A stretch of DNA of 64,000 bases from Amaranthus tricolor (GCF_026212465.1 NC_080055.1:21712752-21776751); one strand, 5' to 3'. Shown: positions 38,515-52,305, numbered from the stretch's first letter. Program-made: numbers and translations. Notes: generated from the sequence alone by a model not told the origin.

Positions 38515-39377
38515 AATAAATATTTTTTTAGCATATTATGTAATATATTTCTGATTAAATCTGTTTAATAGATTAGTTACAAAAGATTTTAAAATTACAT
38601 CTTATTTACTAATTTTTACCATATACTATCAATTAAGAAGTACAGTATCTTTTAATTACAATGGATAATTATGGGATAACGTATTAATTATTTGTGTAAA
38701 AAATTTATTTACATTAAAATATTTTTGTAATAAATTAAGAAAAGAAAATAATTTTAAAATAGTTTTTTTTTAAATTAAATAGATTATACATTAATTATTT
38801 AAGTAAATAATAAGGAAAAAATGTTGGTGAAATAAATTTCAAATGATAATTCTATCACCTATGTTTGACAAACTTATAACACATAAATAAATAAATTAGG
38901 TTATTTGTTGATTATTATAGTAAAAAAATACTCCCTCCGTTTCTTAATGAAGTTTCTTAGTGAAAATATGTGGGGACCATAAATATTATTAAAATATTAA
39001 ATCAGTATGAATAAGGTTATTTTGGTTTAAAATTTGTGACATAAACAGAAAAATTCCTTATGGTTACAATAATAGAACACCCTAAAATAATAAATGAGAA
39101 CTTCTCTTTTTATGTGTTGAAATTTTCTATTATATTTTTACGTAATTACTTATAATCTCTATTGTTTAGTGCATGCTTTTATGATTATGTTTTATATATA
39201 TTAGTAATATATATCTCAATCATCTAATAGTAATTAATACTTTTACAGTTTTTAAAACAAAACAAATTATAATTTCAACATGATTTAGGAGTCATATAAT
39301 AACTTTATTACATATAAAATTAGTAATTTTTTATTTAAACAATTCATAAACTGTGTTTGGCACGAAAATCTATCTAG
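38515..39377 (+). mobile_element. Helitron copy 1, 5'-truncated
   Basis: Its 3' end GGCACGAAAATCTATCTAG followed by host T, with a short GTG...CAC hairpin just before, is the same as in copy 2 (44005-47136). Internal sequence matches copy 2 from about 44095 onward and again at the end. The 5' end seen in copy 2 is missing. No Rep/helicase ORF, so non-autonomous. It lies just after the CCCH pseudogene. Confidence 0.7.
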
Positions 39378-40280
39378 TTATTATTTTGGATTTGAGACAC
39401 CTTGGGGTTTCATACTTTGATTTCTATATCAAATAGTTTTATTTATAATGAGTATAGAGCATAGAGGTTATAAATCTCAGCCTTAATTCATATTTTGGAA
39501 AAGAATCATTCAAATATATATATATAAAAAAAAGGGATTTAGACTATTAAAATGAATCTAACTGCAACGATTCAGTTTAATTTTTGAAGAAAAACTTATG
39601 TAATCATTATTGTACATGTTTAAAACTTACTTTTATGATAATAAACAAAAAGACAACCTTCCCACATTACTAATTAGCCAACTTATGGCTGGCTTGGGAT
39701 AAGATTCGATTTTAATCCGACCCGATGCCTCAAATGAACACCTTAATTTATTTATTAAAAGATAAATAACAAATCCTCTCTTCTCTCTAAACACCCTTGT
39801 AAACACCCACCCTTATAAATTTTTAGTGGGTGAAAAATGCCAAATTATGTAGATTTTTGAGAAATTTTGCTCCACAATATTTACCCTTTTACTTAGTTGT
39901 CTGATTTCAAGCAGAGCTTTAATAGTACTTCTATGTAGTCTATAAACCACCGAAATAAACCATTATTCCATCATTATTTTTCCCAATATCTATAACCTCT
40001 AATCACAATTCTATGCAACAAAAACAACTTAAATTAAATACTATAATAATCAAGCATAATCTTGATTATTGTTATACAATATATTAATACTTTTTAGAGA
40101 TCCATTGTGCAAAAATACGGTTTTATGCACGACCGTGGTTACAGTCGAAAAATGAATTTCATGTCAATACAACTGATTATTTTGCGGTTAATGCAGCCTA
40201 TATTTTCATCGCGGTAAACTCAAAAACCTTAAAATATGGCCGCGATAATAAGATGATGCGGTCTTATTTTTGCACTGTGA
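39378..40280. other. Spacer downstream of the MYB gene
   Basis: No gene or named repeat seen; the part next to 40281 is probably 3' UTR. Confidence 0.45.
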
Positions 40281-42656
40281 TCAAACCCAACATGTAGAAT
40301 TAGAGATAGGGTCATTAGACCACCAAGCATTAATCCCTTCAAAATCAATATTACCAACTTTATCATCACTACCAATAAGTTCATTAATCTCAGCTTGAAA
40401 ACTTAAAACCCTTTGCATGCCTGTTGAATACCCTTCAGACTTCAAAGCATCAAAACCATCATTAGTAACATTATCAACATGATTAGGGCTTAATATTGAT
40501 GGTGATGATCCATTTAAGCTAGAATCCTCCATCTTATCTTCAATCATACTATTATTACTACCCATAATTCCTGAATTTTGATGAATAAATTTGACATAAT
40601 TAAAATTGTTATAATTACTAGGGTTTTGGATGATCATTTGTGGGTGTAATTTAGGCCAAATTGAAGGATTATTGAAAGGAGAAAATGAATTGGGAAGGCC
40701 TAATTGTTGAGTTTGGAGTTGCATATGAAGTTGAAGCCTCTCTAAAGCAGAAGGGCTTAAGGTAGGAAGGTCCTCCTTGGAGTTGGAGCCATTTATTTGG
40801 TTTTGTTTCGTTCTTCCAAGCAGTTTCTTCTTCAATCTTGTGTTCCAATAGTTTTTTATGTCATTGTCTGTTCTTCCTGGTAGTTGTGCTGCTATTATTG
40901 ACCACCTACATTTAAAAAGATTTTTTGATAATTAATTATAATTTTTATAAATTAATTACATATACAAAACTTGATGTATGTTGATCTATAAGTTAATTAA
41001 CAACGTAACCCTTATATTTGATAGAGTATATAATATATAATGTTGAAAAAATCAATTCAATCAAAAAGTTAATTAACGTAATAGTTATAAAGCCCTAAAA
41101 AATATGTTTTATGCTTTATTAGTAGTGTCAAGGGAGGATCCAAGATGAGTTACTGAGTACTTGGGATAAATTGAAGAATCCAAAAAAATATATAGATGTA
41201 CTTGATTGTGATTTGTGAGGCACATGTTATAATTTGAAAAAAAAAAATTGTTAATAATAAACTAATTTTTATTTGATCAGCTAAAAAAATAATTTTACCT
41301 ATTATTTATTTGATATATCTTCTAAAATGAATCCACATATTGTTTATAACCATCTTCAAAGCTTCTTTGTAAGTCAAACAATTAGGAAAACATAATAGTT
41401 ATGTTTATTTTCAGTTATAATACTGAGTAAGCGGATTTATTTTAAAATAAAAAATATTTAAGTTTATTTTCAGCAAATCGAGCAAATATTTATTTATTTC
41501 TTTCCATTTCACCTCTTACAAAACTTAAAATTAGCTATTACTCCCTCCATTCTACCGACCAGGGGGTAACATTTGCCTTTTGACACTATTTATATATTAC
41601 TTTTAATTTGTATTTTATTCTTAATCTATATATTAAAACATAGTCAAATGAGATCTTGTTTAATTCATCTCAATGCAAAGATTATTAATATCCACTTTTT
41701 ATAATTTTTCGTTATGTATAATAAGAGATATTAAACATTAAATAAGTACATTGGATAGCGTAAATATGAGCATAATTATTATTGGAAATATCATTTTTAT
41801 TATTTTTAGGTTTAACTAAAGGATTAAGCTAATAATTTGAATACCTGCTTCCAATACTAATATAGAGGCTGAGTATAATGTTGTCTTCCTCCTCAGTGAA
41901 ACCGCCATGTTTGATATTTGGCCTTAGGTAGTTCAACCACCTCAATCTACAGCTTTTTCCACATCTTTTAAGCCCTATATATATTTTCACACTTAAGTCA
42001 AAATATCAAATGGTATTTAATGTAGAATTTCCCTATAATTATATCAAAATATCAAAAAAAATCTTTTATTGTCATTTCCTTTTTACTTTCGTATTACAAC
42101 TCTTTTTGAAATAACGTACTCCTATTGTATTCATATCGGTATTTTTTTTTTGTCAGTTTGTTGATTATACCGTACCTTCGCTGAAATAGTTGGAGCTTTT
42201 TGATCAAAAGTGAAACGAACAAATTAAAACGGGGAGGGACTAATAGTTTTCCAAAATAATTATACTAGCTATATATAGCTATTTTAGTAATTAATGCTTA
42301 TATATAGCTATTATTAAAATATTTAATCATTATTTAAACAATTAATACATCAAAATTTTAGTAACAAAGATAAAAGTAATTAATTAAATAAGATGCTCTA
42401 ATAAAAATCTCTAAAGCCTACTCATAATTTCTCCGAGTGAGATGCACTTCAGCAATTAGACTGATGATGATATAATAAAAATTTAGAATAAGAAAAAAAA
42501 GAAGAGTTTAGTATATGTACCAATTTTGTGAGGAAGGGCAATCCAATTACTACCGGTGCCAAACTTGTCAATATAATTCTTAAGCTTAGTATCTTCTTCA
42601 GGAGACCATGGACCTCTCTTAACATTAGCTTTGTCACAACATGGAGCTCTTCCCAT
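40281..42656 (-). CDS. R2R3-MYB transcription factor, RAX/MYB36-type (subgroup 14)
   Basis: Three exons (42656-42521, 41974-41845, 40905-40281) join in frame to 296 residues with GT-AG introns at the usual R2R3-MYB places. The start MGRAPCCDK is the standard one. R2 has Trp17, Trp38 and Trp58; R3 has Phe71, Trp90 and Trp109, so both repeats are complete. The segments [20 protein letters not shown] and the following GGFTEEED, with [19 protein letters not shown], match the subgroup of RAX1-3, MYB36, MYB68, MYB84 and MYB87, which act in axillary meristem initiation or Casparian-strip formation. The C-terminal half (from about 120) is Ser/Asn/Pro-rich and acidic, typical of an activation region. 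Intron 2 holds a Stowaway-like MITE. Which orthologue it is cannot be settled by eye. Confidence 0.92.
41539..41765. mobile_element. Stowaway-like MITE, family S1, in MYB intron 2
   Basis: Starts CTCCCTCCATTCTACCGACC; the interior ATTTGTATTTTATTCTTAAT...ATAGTCAAATGAGA matches the MITE at 16570-16828. The right end is less clear. Confidence 0.6.
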
Positions 42657-44004
42657 TTCTTTTATCTCTATCCTTCAAATTTTAAAAAAACTTTTCTTTT
42701 TTCCTTCTTCTTCTTTCTCTCTCTAAATTTCTTTCTTAAAAATTGTTCATTATGTTCTTGTTGTTGAGGAAAAAGAGCAATGGAAGGCCTTGTTTTGTAG
42801 GTTGAAAATTTTGACTTTTAAAGCCAAGAAAAGTTTATTAAACATACATCTTAAGCTGTGACCATTCATCACGTACGTAATCACCTCATAAGTTTATTTG
42901 TGTGGACACATTTAACAAGGTTAATTCATTTCGAAAATCATATAATATTAGGAGAATTACCCATTAAGCATTATATACAAGTCTACAGCCTACTATTTTA
43001 GTGATGTGGAATTTCCATCATATAAAGTATTTCTAACAATACAAGTTTTTCATTCAGGTGTTCGGGTAGATTTCAAGAATAATATCTTGGATCAGGTTTA
43101 TTTCGATTCTTGAGTATATGTAAATATGACAATCTGATTTGATTTTTGTATATGATTTATTTTCAGGTCAGTTCAAGTCATACTTAATTTTAGTTAATCG
43201 AGTTGATTATTTTCGGGTCGGTTCAAGTCATATTTTTTAGTAAAAAAAATTAAAAGATAAATTCTTTCAAACACTATTAATCCAATCACACGTTTCTTTC
43301 TTTTTCATCCTAGGGTTTGTAGTACGAAATTTCCTAAACATTATTCCATTGTTTATGTTTGAAATTTGGATTAGTTAACGTAATCATATTGAAAGATTAA
43401 GATGACATAGAAGACTTTACTATAAAAGTATAATATAAAGAAATTTAATAATTAATATTTTAAATTTGCCGCTATTTTGTATCTTTTTAGCTAATTCTTG
43501 TTATGTGTTCCATGTATCAATAATCAACGTATATAATATTGCATGGCCTTTTAGCTTTTGAGTTGTTTATTAGTAGGTGAGTAGAGGAATATGTGACCTA
43601 TTTGGTTTGTCCATAAGTAACCTTGAAATGTTCCCTAATCTTTTGAAAACAAATAGTAGTTGCCTTGTATACTTCGAAAGTTTTAGGGCCCTATGCAAAT
43701 TTTTTTTTTACCTCTTATTTAGTAAATATTTTTACTTTATTATTAATATATATTTTTTTGATTAACTTTTTCATACACACAAAAAAGAAAAAACCTTGCG
43801 CGATCGATCACCTCGCACACGCTCAAAGATCCCTGTGCTGCGTTGTCTTGTTACCTACATAGTTGCATTCATTGGATTATTTATTTTGACATGGGAAATG
43901 TAATGTGAGCATGTGTTTAGGAGCCAAGCTATAATAAAAATTAAATAATTCTAATGTATTAAGTATTATTTTCATAAATATGTTAATAGTAAGGTTTCAA
44001 TCTA
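42657..44004. other. MYB promoter and spacer
   Basis: A T/C-rich stretch 42660-42740 is probably the 5' UTR of the MYB gene. Beyond it no gene or named repeat is supported; short frames at 43577-43862 do not resemble any family. Confidence 0.45.
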
Positions 44005-45129
44005 TCTATCTATATAATATACTAATGAAGAAATAATTAGGACACATGTCGACATTACATTAAAAAATTTCCCGCTCTTTTCATGTTCTTATTAGGAAAA
44101 TATCTTTTTAGGATATCATGTAATATTTTTTCTGATTAAATTTGGTTAATTGAATAGTTACAAAAGATTTTAAAACTATATCTTATTTACTAATTTTTAC
44201 CATATACAATCAATTAAGATATGTAGTATCTTTTAATTACAATGGAGATAACATATTAATTAAATATGAAAAAAATTATTTTTATTAAAATATTTTTGTA
44301 ATAATTTAAGAAATGAAAATAATTTTGAAATAGTTTTTTTTTTTATAGATAATCACATATATTACTTACATAGCTATTTTAAAAATTACACAAATTGAAT
44401 AGATTACACATTATTTAAGTAAATAACTAAGAAAAGATATCAGTGAAGTAAATTTCAAATGATAATTCTATCACCTATGTTTGACAAGTTTATACCATGT
44501 AAATACATAATTAAGTCATATGTTAATTATTATAGTTTAAAATATTTTCTTTAGGCTGAAAACTTATTTTAAGGTTTCAAAAAGACATTGAACATTTAAA
44601 TTATTTTTATATTATTTTATATGTATTGATATTTTCTATTATTTTTATGTATTTACTTACAATATATACTCCCTCCGTTCTTTTATTTTTTTCCACCTTA
44701 CTATAATGGGTAGTTTCATATGTTTGTCCACTTTAGAATACTTTCTATTTTCGAAAATCTTTTTTCCCATTTTTACCCCTTAACCCCCCCTACCCTTTAT
44801 GTTATCCGGTGAATTTGCTTTGGAATCTTGAGTCTCTTTTTGGGCCTGTGTCACTCAATACTGCCCCTGATTACTTTTCCCTTCTCCCTTTCATTTTTGG
44901 CGATTCTCTCTCTCTCCTCAGAAAACCATTTTCATGGCTTCTTTAGCTCTCTTCCCCCTATTTCTTGATCATTTTTAGTTTATTTTAACTGAATTAAAAT
45001 ACAAATCGATTTATTCTCAACATTTTGAGGTTCGTTTTGTGATTTTTGGCAAAGTTTGGAATTTTCGCCCCCTGTTTTGAGGTTCCTTCATCCGCCATTA
45101 CCTTCTTCTTGAAGATTTAATTTTTTGAG

Positions 45130-45522
45130 ATGGAAAATAACAAATCTAAGAATGATTCTTCAATTCGTTCGTTTCTTTATGATGGTCTCTGTGATTATGG
45201 AGAATTTTATCCATGTTCCTTCTATGGTCGTTCACATTCATACTCAAATGAAATTTTAAGTTGGTCCAAAAAGGTCTTGAGGCATATCACAAGTCCCTTG
45301 AATGATGCTACATCAACTTATCATGAATCTCTACCTTCTTCTCCTTCTGTTGAAAAGGAACCACCAGCAACAATTGTCGAATGGTTGTTTGACTCTCCAT
45401 CTAAATTAAATCTTTCAAGTTCACCAAATGTGAAAGAAGATCAACTCGATTTGGTTGTCTCTGACACTCCTGAAGATGTTACTGCTTCTAGGGCTAAAAC
45501 AAATCCTAAAAAACGTGTCTGA
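45130..45522 (+). CDS. Unknown 130-residue ORF inside the nested element
   Basis: Starts MENNKSKNDSSIRSFLYDG and ends in a basic KTNPKKRV tail; the middle is Ser/Pro-rich with acidic patches. Its base composition is less AT-biased than its surroundings, and a leader-like stretch precedes it (about 44900-45129). I do not recognise the family. It may be part of the element, or host sequence captured by it. There is no transmembrane segment or known catalytic motif. Expression is doubtful but the ORF is complete from ATG to TGA. Confidence 0.35.
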   Translation: MENNKSKNDSSIRSFLYDGLCDYGEFYPCSFYGRSHSYSNEILSWSKKVLRHITSPLNDATSTYHESLPSSPSVEKEPPATIVEWLFDSPSKLNLSSSPNVKEDQLDLVVSDTPEDVTASRAKTNPKKRV

Positions 45523-46016
45523 TGTTTGTAAGGTTGTTCTGCTTTTCGTTTTTTTAGAATTACACTTGACATTTTGGTGTTGGTTTTTGTGTTCATATTT
45601 GTTGTTGGTTTATGTTGATCTTTTATTTATTTTTTCTGAAATGTGTTGATGTTTTGTTCCTCTCGTTTATGTTTTCTGAAATTTCTTGATGTTTATGTTC
45701 GTATATGCCCCTGTGATGTCAATTTTGTTGAGGATTATTGACCTCTAATTTCCAAAAAAAAAAAAACTTTAATTACTAGGTTGAGTAGCATTTGTTAAAC
45801 CTAAACACATCAATTGATTTTCTATTGATGTTTAGTAGCTTCATTTGTTGATGAACAATTATAATCTACGAGGATTCATAACCTCTATGATGAATCAGGG
45901 GGCTTTTTTTCTAAAATAATGTAAAATAATAAAGTTACTTAACAAAAACATAACTTTAATCATTTATATGGATTGTGGTTGACACTTTGTTGCTCCTAAG
46001 TTTTGAAGTCATATTT

Positions 46017-46340
46017 TTAATGATGATCTAAACAAAAATAAATTGAGGGGCTGTGAAGTTTGTCATCCTTGAGTTTATGTTGAGCAATCCGTTTGAATGT
46101 ATCATGAGGAAGTGAGTCACTAACTTTAAGTGACAACGTTTTTTGAAAAATAAGATGCCTTAACTCTTTGCTGAGCCTTGGTTTATGATGATCTGTTTGT
46201 TGTGCCTGTTGTTCCTCCGTGTTTTGTGGTTCTTCTTTTGATTCTGAACTTGACTCTGAATCGTATGCATTTGATCCAAAGTACCAAGCCCCCTGTTCCT
46301 CATGCTCATTCCTTGAAGTCATTAAAAGGCAATGATGCAC
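46017..46340 (-). pseudogene. Possible N-terminal remnant of a mariner-like transposase
   Basis: The 107-residue frame has a Glu/Gln-rich N-terminal part, then LSKELRHLIFQKTLSLKV followed by DTFKRIAQHKL, which resembles the helix-turn-helix start of plant mariner-like transposases (L-T/S-E-x-R-x-x-I ... G-x-x-K-x-x-A). The DDD catalytic domain is not found, so it would be a truncated copy. The resemblance is weak and read by eye; its place in an element with Stowaway/mariner ends adds support. Confidence 0.35.
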
Positions 46341-47136
46341 TGAAGTTATGAACTATTTTGGTGGATAATTTATGCACTGATGGTATTGTGCTGGTTCAGC
46401 TTTGTTTCAATGGTGTTTTTGGTTCAGAAATTAAAGTTGGTGATCCTGATTTCATATGGAACAACATTTTTTACACTCCCAAAACAGAATTTGAAAGGTT
46501 TTTTTTATGATTATCCATGTAATCTATGATTAGCTACATTTAATATATTAATCCGTGTACTCCTAAATTGCCCAATGCAATTGTAAGTTTCTGGATCTTC
46601 AATTTGGCTTTTTTAGTTTTTTTCCTAATTTTTTTACAATACCCTCCAAAACTTTCCTAATTTGGAAAGTTTAATGGGCTTGTTACTCAATCCATCTTGG
46701 ACGGTTCTCTCTCATACACATTAATGCAATCATTTTTTTAAAGTTTATGTTTTGTTTAATTTTAATTTTCTCTCTTATACTTCCAATACAATTATTACTT
46801 TACACTACTATCTAATTAAAATAATGCCCACTACAATAAAATATTCTGTTTTTCTTAATATGTGTGAAAACTCAAAGTGAAAAAATATAAAAGAAGAGAG
46901 GGAGTATTGTTTAGTGCATGGTTTTATGATTTTATTTTATATTTATTAGTAATATCTATCTCAATTTAATAGTAATACTTATACTGTTTTCTAATATAAA
47001 TCAATTTATAGTTTCAATATGATTTAGAAGTCATATAATAACTTAAGAGTCATATAATAACTTAATTACATATGTAAGATAGTAATGTTTTATTTAAATA
47101 ATTTATAAACCGTGCTTGGCACGAAAATCTATCTAG

Positions 47137-49660
47137 TATAGAATAATGTTGATATACATCACTATTTCAACCAATTTAACTAGTATACTTATTTGCATAT
47201 TTAAAGATATAAATTATTAAATATTGTCAATTTACAGCATTGATAAAGGCTACATCTACTCTTGAATGTGTTACGTATTAGAGCATATTAACATCTTTTT
47301 GTGAATATAAAACTTAAGAGCAATTTACTTTGCATACATTTAACCTTGATAAGTGTAGTAGTTAGAAATCATAAATGAATTTGTAGAAAAAAAAAGAGAA
47401 AGGTAAGCTTTAGGGAAGGAATTGAAAGGAATAGGTTAAGGAGGAAGAGTGTTCATCCTTCCAAATTCCTTTTTTTTTTATCCTTTATTTCTCTCAATCC
47501 AAATACAATATTAATTTGGCCAAACAAAAGCTCTAGAAGCCCATTATACAACCACCCCCAATCAATCAATGGGAATAAAATTTTGTTTTGACTTTTATAT
47601 CTTATTATAGGAGTATATTTCTATGTAAATTGATATGCAATCGTTTAATTAATTAATTTCTTTTTCACTTTTTCAACTATAACTTAACAATATTGATTAT
47701 TACTTTATACTCTCTTCATTTCATATTTTTAGTTAAATTTGAAATATTTCAAAACATGGTTTTTTATAAATGTAAAGAAGTTAATTAAAATATATTTATA
47801 TGAAATCTTAATGAATAAAATTTTAATATATTTTTTGAATATGATTTAAAGTATATTTATTAATATTCATTAAGGCTCAGACTACACCTACAAAATGTTC
47901 AAAAAAGCTAAATATAACCAACAATCTATAACTAAGGGAGTATTAGATAATAGTTACTTTCTCTACCTCTTTTATTTTACATTATTTTATATTTTAATTT
48001 GTCCTACTGACTTTATACCTTTTTTATTTTTAGCAATATTTTCTTTTTTTAAATCTCATCCACAAATTTTTTTTCTCTTTTCATCCTAGCGAATCACTCA
48101 TCTATATTATCTACTTATTTTTTGTCACATTTCTTTAACCTAATTTCTTTTTAGGGAATATATATAGGGATTGATATTGCCAAATTCTATGACTAAAACC
48201 TTACCCTACAATAATCTTCTTTTGAGTTGGGGTATTGAATTACTAAAAATTAGCTTATAATGTCTTCTATTTCCTTATAAGTGTCATAATTAGGGTTTAT
48301 TGTTTTAATCATATAACTAGATTATTAGTACCCACGGTGATGATAATCTTTTTTAAAATACTAATACGTCTGAAAGTTTATAAAATAATATTGAAAGTTT
48401 ATAAAATAATATTGTTAGCACTGCAAAATTTCATATTTATTAATTGTATTTAATATGAAAATATCTTTCAATATGAATAATTATAAACTCATTTAAACTA
48501 GTAATTATATGATATTTAATAAAGATATAAAATATAATAATAATAACAATAATGATATTATCATAATATTCTAGAGGGGGAAAATCATGCCAAATTGGCA
48601 CATATATAGACGTACATTTTAAAAAGAAAATAATGTTAGTATCTTTTGTTTTAATTATATTTATAGATAAATTAGTGACTACTAAGTTCTAAATAACAAT
48701 AGAAAGATAAGCATAAAAAAATGAATGTATAACATCCAAAAATTATTAAAATTATATTTAAATGTTGCACAAATTTAATTACCAAAAGGAAAGGCCATGA
48801 AATTCTTAGAAATTATTTTTTGCAAGAGAGTTGCACAATTGAATCATTGACCTCAGTTTATTAAATTAAAATAAAATAAAATATTAGACAAATTATTATA
48901 ATTGTTAATTATTATATTAGTTTAAGGTCAAGAAGCATCCCCTACATGAAAATGACAAAATAGAAGCTGACAAATTCATAAAGGCACTAAATCCCACAAA
49001 TTATTTTTAAATTTTCTTAATTATCAAATGGACTCAGAACTTTAGGAACAAGCAAACATGCTTCTGTTTGTCTTTATTTTTCTCCCTTAGAATCTCTGTT
49101 ATTCAGGCTTTTAATTACATAATCATGAAAGACCAACCTTATATTAGTGACCTTTATTTAATATACTATATCAAGTTTAGAACAATGAAACTGTCTCCGG
49201 TCTTTAAAGTTATTCTTATTTGTCATTTTAAATTGTTTTATTTTTTGTTTTTTTAAAGAATTTTTTCAGTATTATATTATAAATTTTAGATAAAAATAAC
49301 CTATATTCATTCTTATTTTAATATTATATTAATACTTATAGTCCGTCTCTGCATATTTTTAAAATATTATTTATGGTCTCATATATTGTTTATGGTCTCA
49401 TATGTTTCACACTAACTTTTTTAAAATATTTTTTTAATAGTCGTGGTCTCTCATATTTTTTTCCACTGAAGTTATTTTAATATTTTTTAAATGCTTATGT
49501 TTCCACTTCTCTTCTATAAATTTACTCCTTATGTTCTCTTTTGTGGGAAAAATAATATATTTATATTTAAAAGAATTTATTTTTCTTAAGTTACGTGTTG
49601 AAAAAAATTAAAAAAACAGAAGAAGTGTAACAAAAGGGTTATCACGATAACAAGATGAAC
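47137..49660. other. AT-rich spacer with MITE-like segments
   Basis: A possible Stowaway-like MITE lies at about 47709-47940 (CTCTCTTCATTTC ... CTAAGGGAG). Short frames at 47895-48089 and 49068-49256 are hydrophobic AT-rich chance ORFs. No gene supported. Confidence 0.4.
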
Positions 49661-49669
49661 ACGAATACT

Positions 49670-50190
49670 AACCTTTGTAGGAGGAAACCTAGTAACTTGA
49701 AGATGTAAGAAACAAAAGATAGTTGCCCTATTAAGTGCAGAAACAGTTATTCAAAGGAATTGCTAAGGGCATAATAGAGGTCCGAAAATTGATGAAAGAA
49801 TTTGGCTTCCCTCAAAAGGGGTCCAAACTATATTGTGATGTGAAGGTTTTTGGTAAATAACGGTTATTTATAAGGTTAATAAATCACCTTTATATATTTT
49901 GTTTATTTTAATATTATTTTTTTTGTCTTTTGTAGTGATTTACAAATTACGGTTATTGATTAGAAATTTTTGTATTGTGATAACAAAGTTTTCATCTATA
50001 TTTCAGAAAATTCAGTTGAGTATTATGGTATAAAGCATGTGGTAATTAACCAACATTTTATAAAAGAAAATCTATCAGGCAAACCGTTCATTTGAGAGAT
50101 CAAAAGATAAATGTTAGATATTCTTATAAAGCCTTCAAAGAAGCATCCTGCAAGTTGAGTGTTGATGATCTTACCATTCAACTTGAGAGA
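49670..50190 (+). pseudogene. Ty1-copia RNase H relic (3' end of pol)
   Basis: Reads TFVGGNLVT, stop, then RCKKQKIVALLSAET, matching the copia RNase H segment in which W-R/S-K-K-Q and S-S-A-E are standard; the Trp codon is now TGA. Further on, VINQHFIKENLSGKPF and ILIKPSKKHPAS match the C-terminal HFI-E and IFTKPL segments. Stops and frameshifts make it dead. No RT or integrase is adjacent; the RT relic at 32.5 kb is too far away and separated by host genes, so it is a different insertion. Confidence 0.75.
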
Positions 50191-51812
50191 GTATAGAAAA
50201 ATCCAATTAATTTAAGGAGCTACTGCAAATATAATGTACTAATATATATGTCGAATGCACAGATGTGTAAGTATATGTAGATACATATAAATAAAATGAA
50301 ATAATAGATTAAATTAATGATAATAATGTGATTGTGATAGATATTAAAAGTGAAGATATTAAAACTCACAATTATTTAAATGATATATATATATATATAT
50401 ATGGGAGACAAATTTAGTGATGAATGCACTAAATTTAAAACTTAACAAAGTGTAAAATAATTTGCTTAGTAATAAAAATTTAGCAAATCTCAAAAATTCA
50501 TGTGAGCAGAACTCTCAAGGAGTGCCGGCCACTAGGAATTTTCAATTTTTTCAATAGATAGCATGATTGGTAGAAAATAACAGACTGTAAAAATAACTTG
50601 CTAAGTAATCAAAATTTAGCAAGAAAGCAGTGTAAAATAAGAGATACAAATCTGAGTAATATATATTTAATGCTCCTACACCAAAGATAATTGATAGCAA
50701 GAAATTGAAAAATGTTGTAGGTTGACTTAATTTGTTGATGATAAGATGGTAATTGGTATTGCCCAACGACATCACATACAAGTCAAAAGGTTTGATATTT
50801 CATATGAAAGTTGAAAGAGATGCTATGGGAGCATAATAAAACACCAACTACATACACTCCATATTACTACTCCTTAATCACACAATTGTTACCTAATCTC
50901 TTCATAAAAATGACTAAACATTATTTTTCATTACTACATTATATTAATTCCACTACATGCATGTAATGACTCATCCAATCACTAAATAATATTATTAGAG
51001 GGACGTGATCTTAAATAACTTGTAAATTTGACCTTTTATTTTCCATATTTGGTCGATAACAACGATAAAAAAAAAGTATAAGTACTGGCATATCCAAGAT
51101 CACATATTGTTGTATGAGACGGTCTTATCGAGAGATGCTGCTTATATTTAGGTTAAATAACTCATCTAATATATATTATGAGAATATAGACTTAAATATA
51201 GACTTCTTGTTTGAAGTTGTTTCACCAAGAGATATTCTATCACAAAAATAGTTGATTCAAAATTTGTAGCTATTAATATTCCACCCATTTGCAATTTATT
51301 TTGATTTTTAGCTTTTTACAAATGACTTTTTTCAATTTATTTTGATTTGAAGTTTTTTACAAATGACTTTTTTTATTCTATATCCGTAAGTAGGTTCAAC
51401 TAAATCTATGCTAATTGTCTTAGTATGTGTTTGATATATGTTTTAACGAGCTTTTAATGGTTTATAATTTGATTCAAAACACTACGAACTACAAATAGTA
51501 TTATTTGACAATTAGTGTTTAATTTATTGTAATAACCTTTAACAATCAGATAATATTTTGTAAGAACTCGTGTAATGAACTCTAAAAGAAGCATTTTGCA
51601 TAAAGATAAAATAAATGACTATTAATAACAACTCATACAATTAACAACTACTTTTACAATTAGCAACTTTTTAAACTTAATAGACCTTTAATACTAGTTT
51701 TTTAAGAACTAAAACAAAGAATCACCCAACCTTTACCCTCAAGTTATTATAAGACTACCAAGTAAGACTCTCCAATCAAAAAATATTTTCATTGGCTACG
51801 TAAAAAGCATTG
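50191..51812. other. AT-rich spacer, nothing recognised
   Basis: Contains a short imperfect direct repeat (AATTTAGCAA units near 50460 and 50620) and TGAGACGGTCT at 51117, a motif with a counterpart at 59249. No gene supported. Confidence 0.4.
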
Positions 51813-52305
51813 GACAACGAAGAGACTTTTCCCATAATATTGCTTAAAAAACAATTAATTCCATTATGTGGGAAAGTATTTCCCACATTACCGTCCACGT
51901 AAAAAAATTTTTTTTTATTTTTTTTTTAGACCAAACCGCCACTTGAGATGGCGGTTTGCCTTAAGCAGTAAACCGCCACGTGAAGTGGCGGTTTGGTCTT
52001 GGTTTTTTTTTTTTTTTGTTTCATTTCCCTTAAATAGTGAACGCAACCTGCATTAAACTAGTTCAATACCATCTATTCAATAATAATCAATTACGAACCA
52101 GCTTGATTTGAAAAAATTAATTATGAAAATAATGCGAAGATATATTACAATCATGGAAAGTCATACAAGAAGTTCAAATCATATAAGAATATACAAAGTT
52201 TGTTACACTACAACCCCCGGCCCCTTTTGTTTTGCGCACCGGTGGATGAGTAACCAATTGGGCAGTGGAGCCCTCCCACGCAGCTATGCTCCCGTGTGTT
52301 ACCTG

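Larger units (their letters stand above)
44669..46904. mobile_element. Mariner/Stowaway-type element nested in Helitron copy 2
   Basis: Sits at a TA of the Helitron (44667-44668, 46905-46906); the empty site can be read in Helitron copy 1 (CTTATAATCTCTA|TTGTTTAGTG). Ends CTCCCTCCGTTCTTTTATTT and, inverted, CTCCCTCTCTTCTTTTATATT agree over about 25 bp. At 2,236 bp it is far longer than a normal Stowaway MITE, so it may be a decayed mariner-like element or one that picked up host sequence. Confidence 0.7.
44005..47136 (+). mobile_element. Helitron copy 2, carrying a nested mariner/Stowaway-like element
   Basis: 5' end TCTATCTATATAATATACTAATG after an A, 3' end CGTGCTTGGCACG hairpin, short spacer, then CTAG followed by T: the Helitron pattern of TC...CTRR with a 3' hairpin and insertion between A and T. 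The same 3' end and interior occur in copy 1. No Rep/helicase is encoded. 3.13 kb, of which 2.24 kb (44669-46904) is a later insertion, so the Helitron itself is under 1 kb. Confidence 0.75.
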
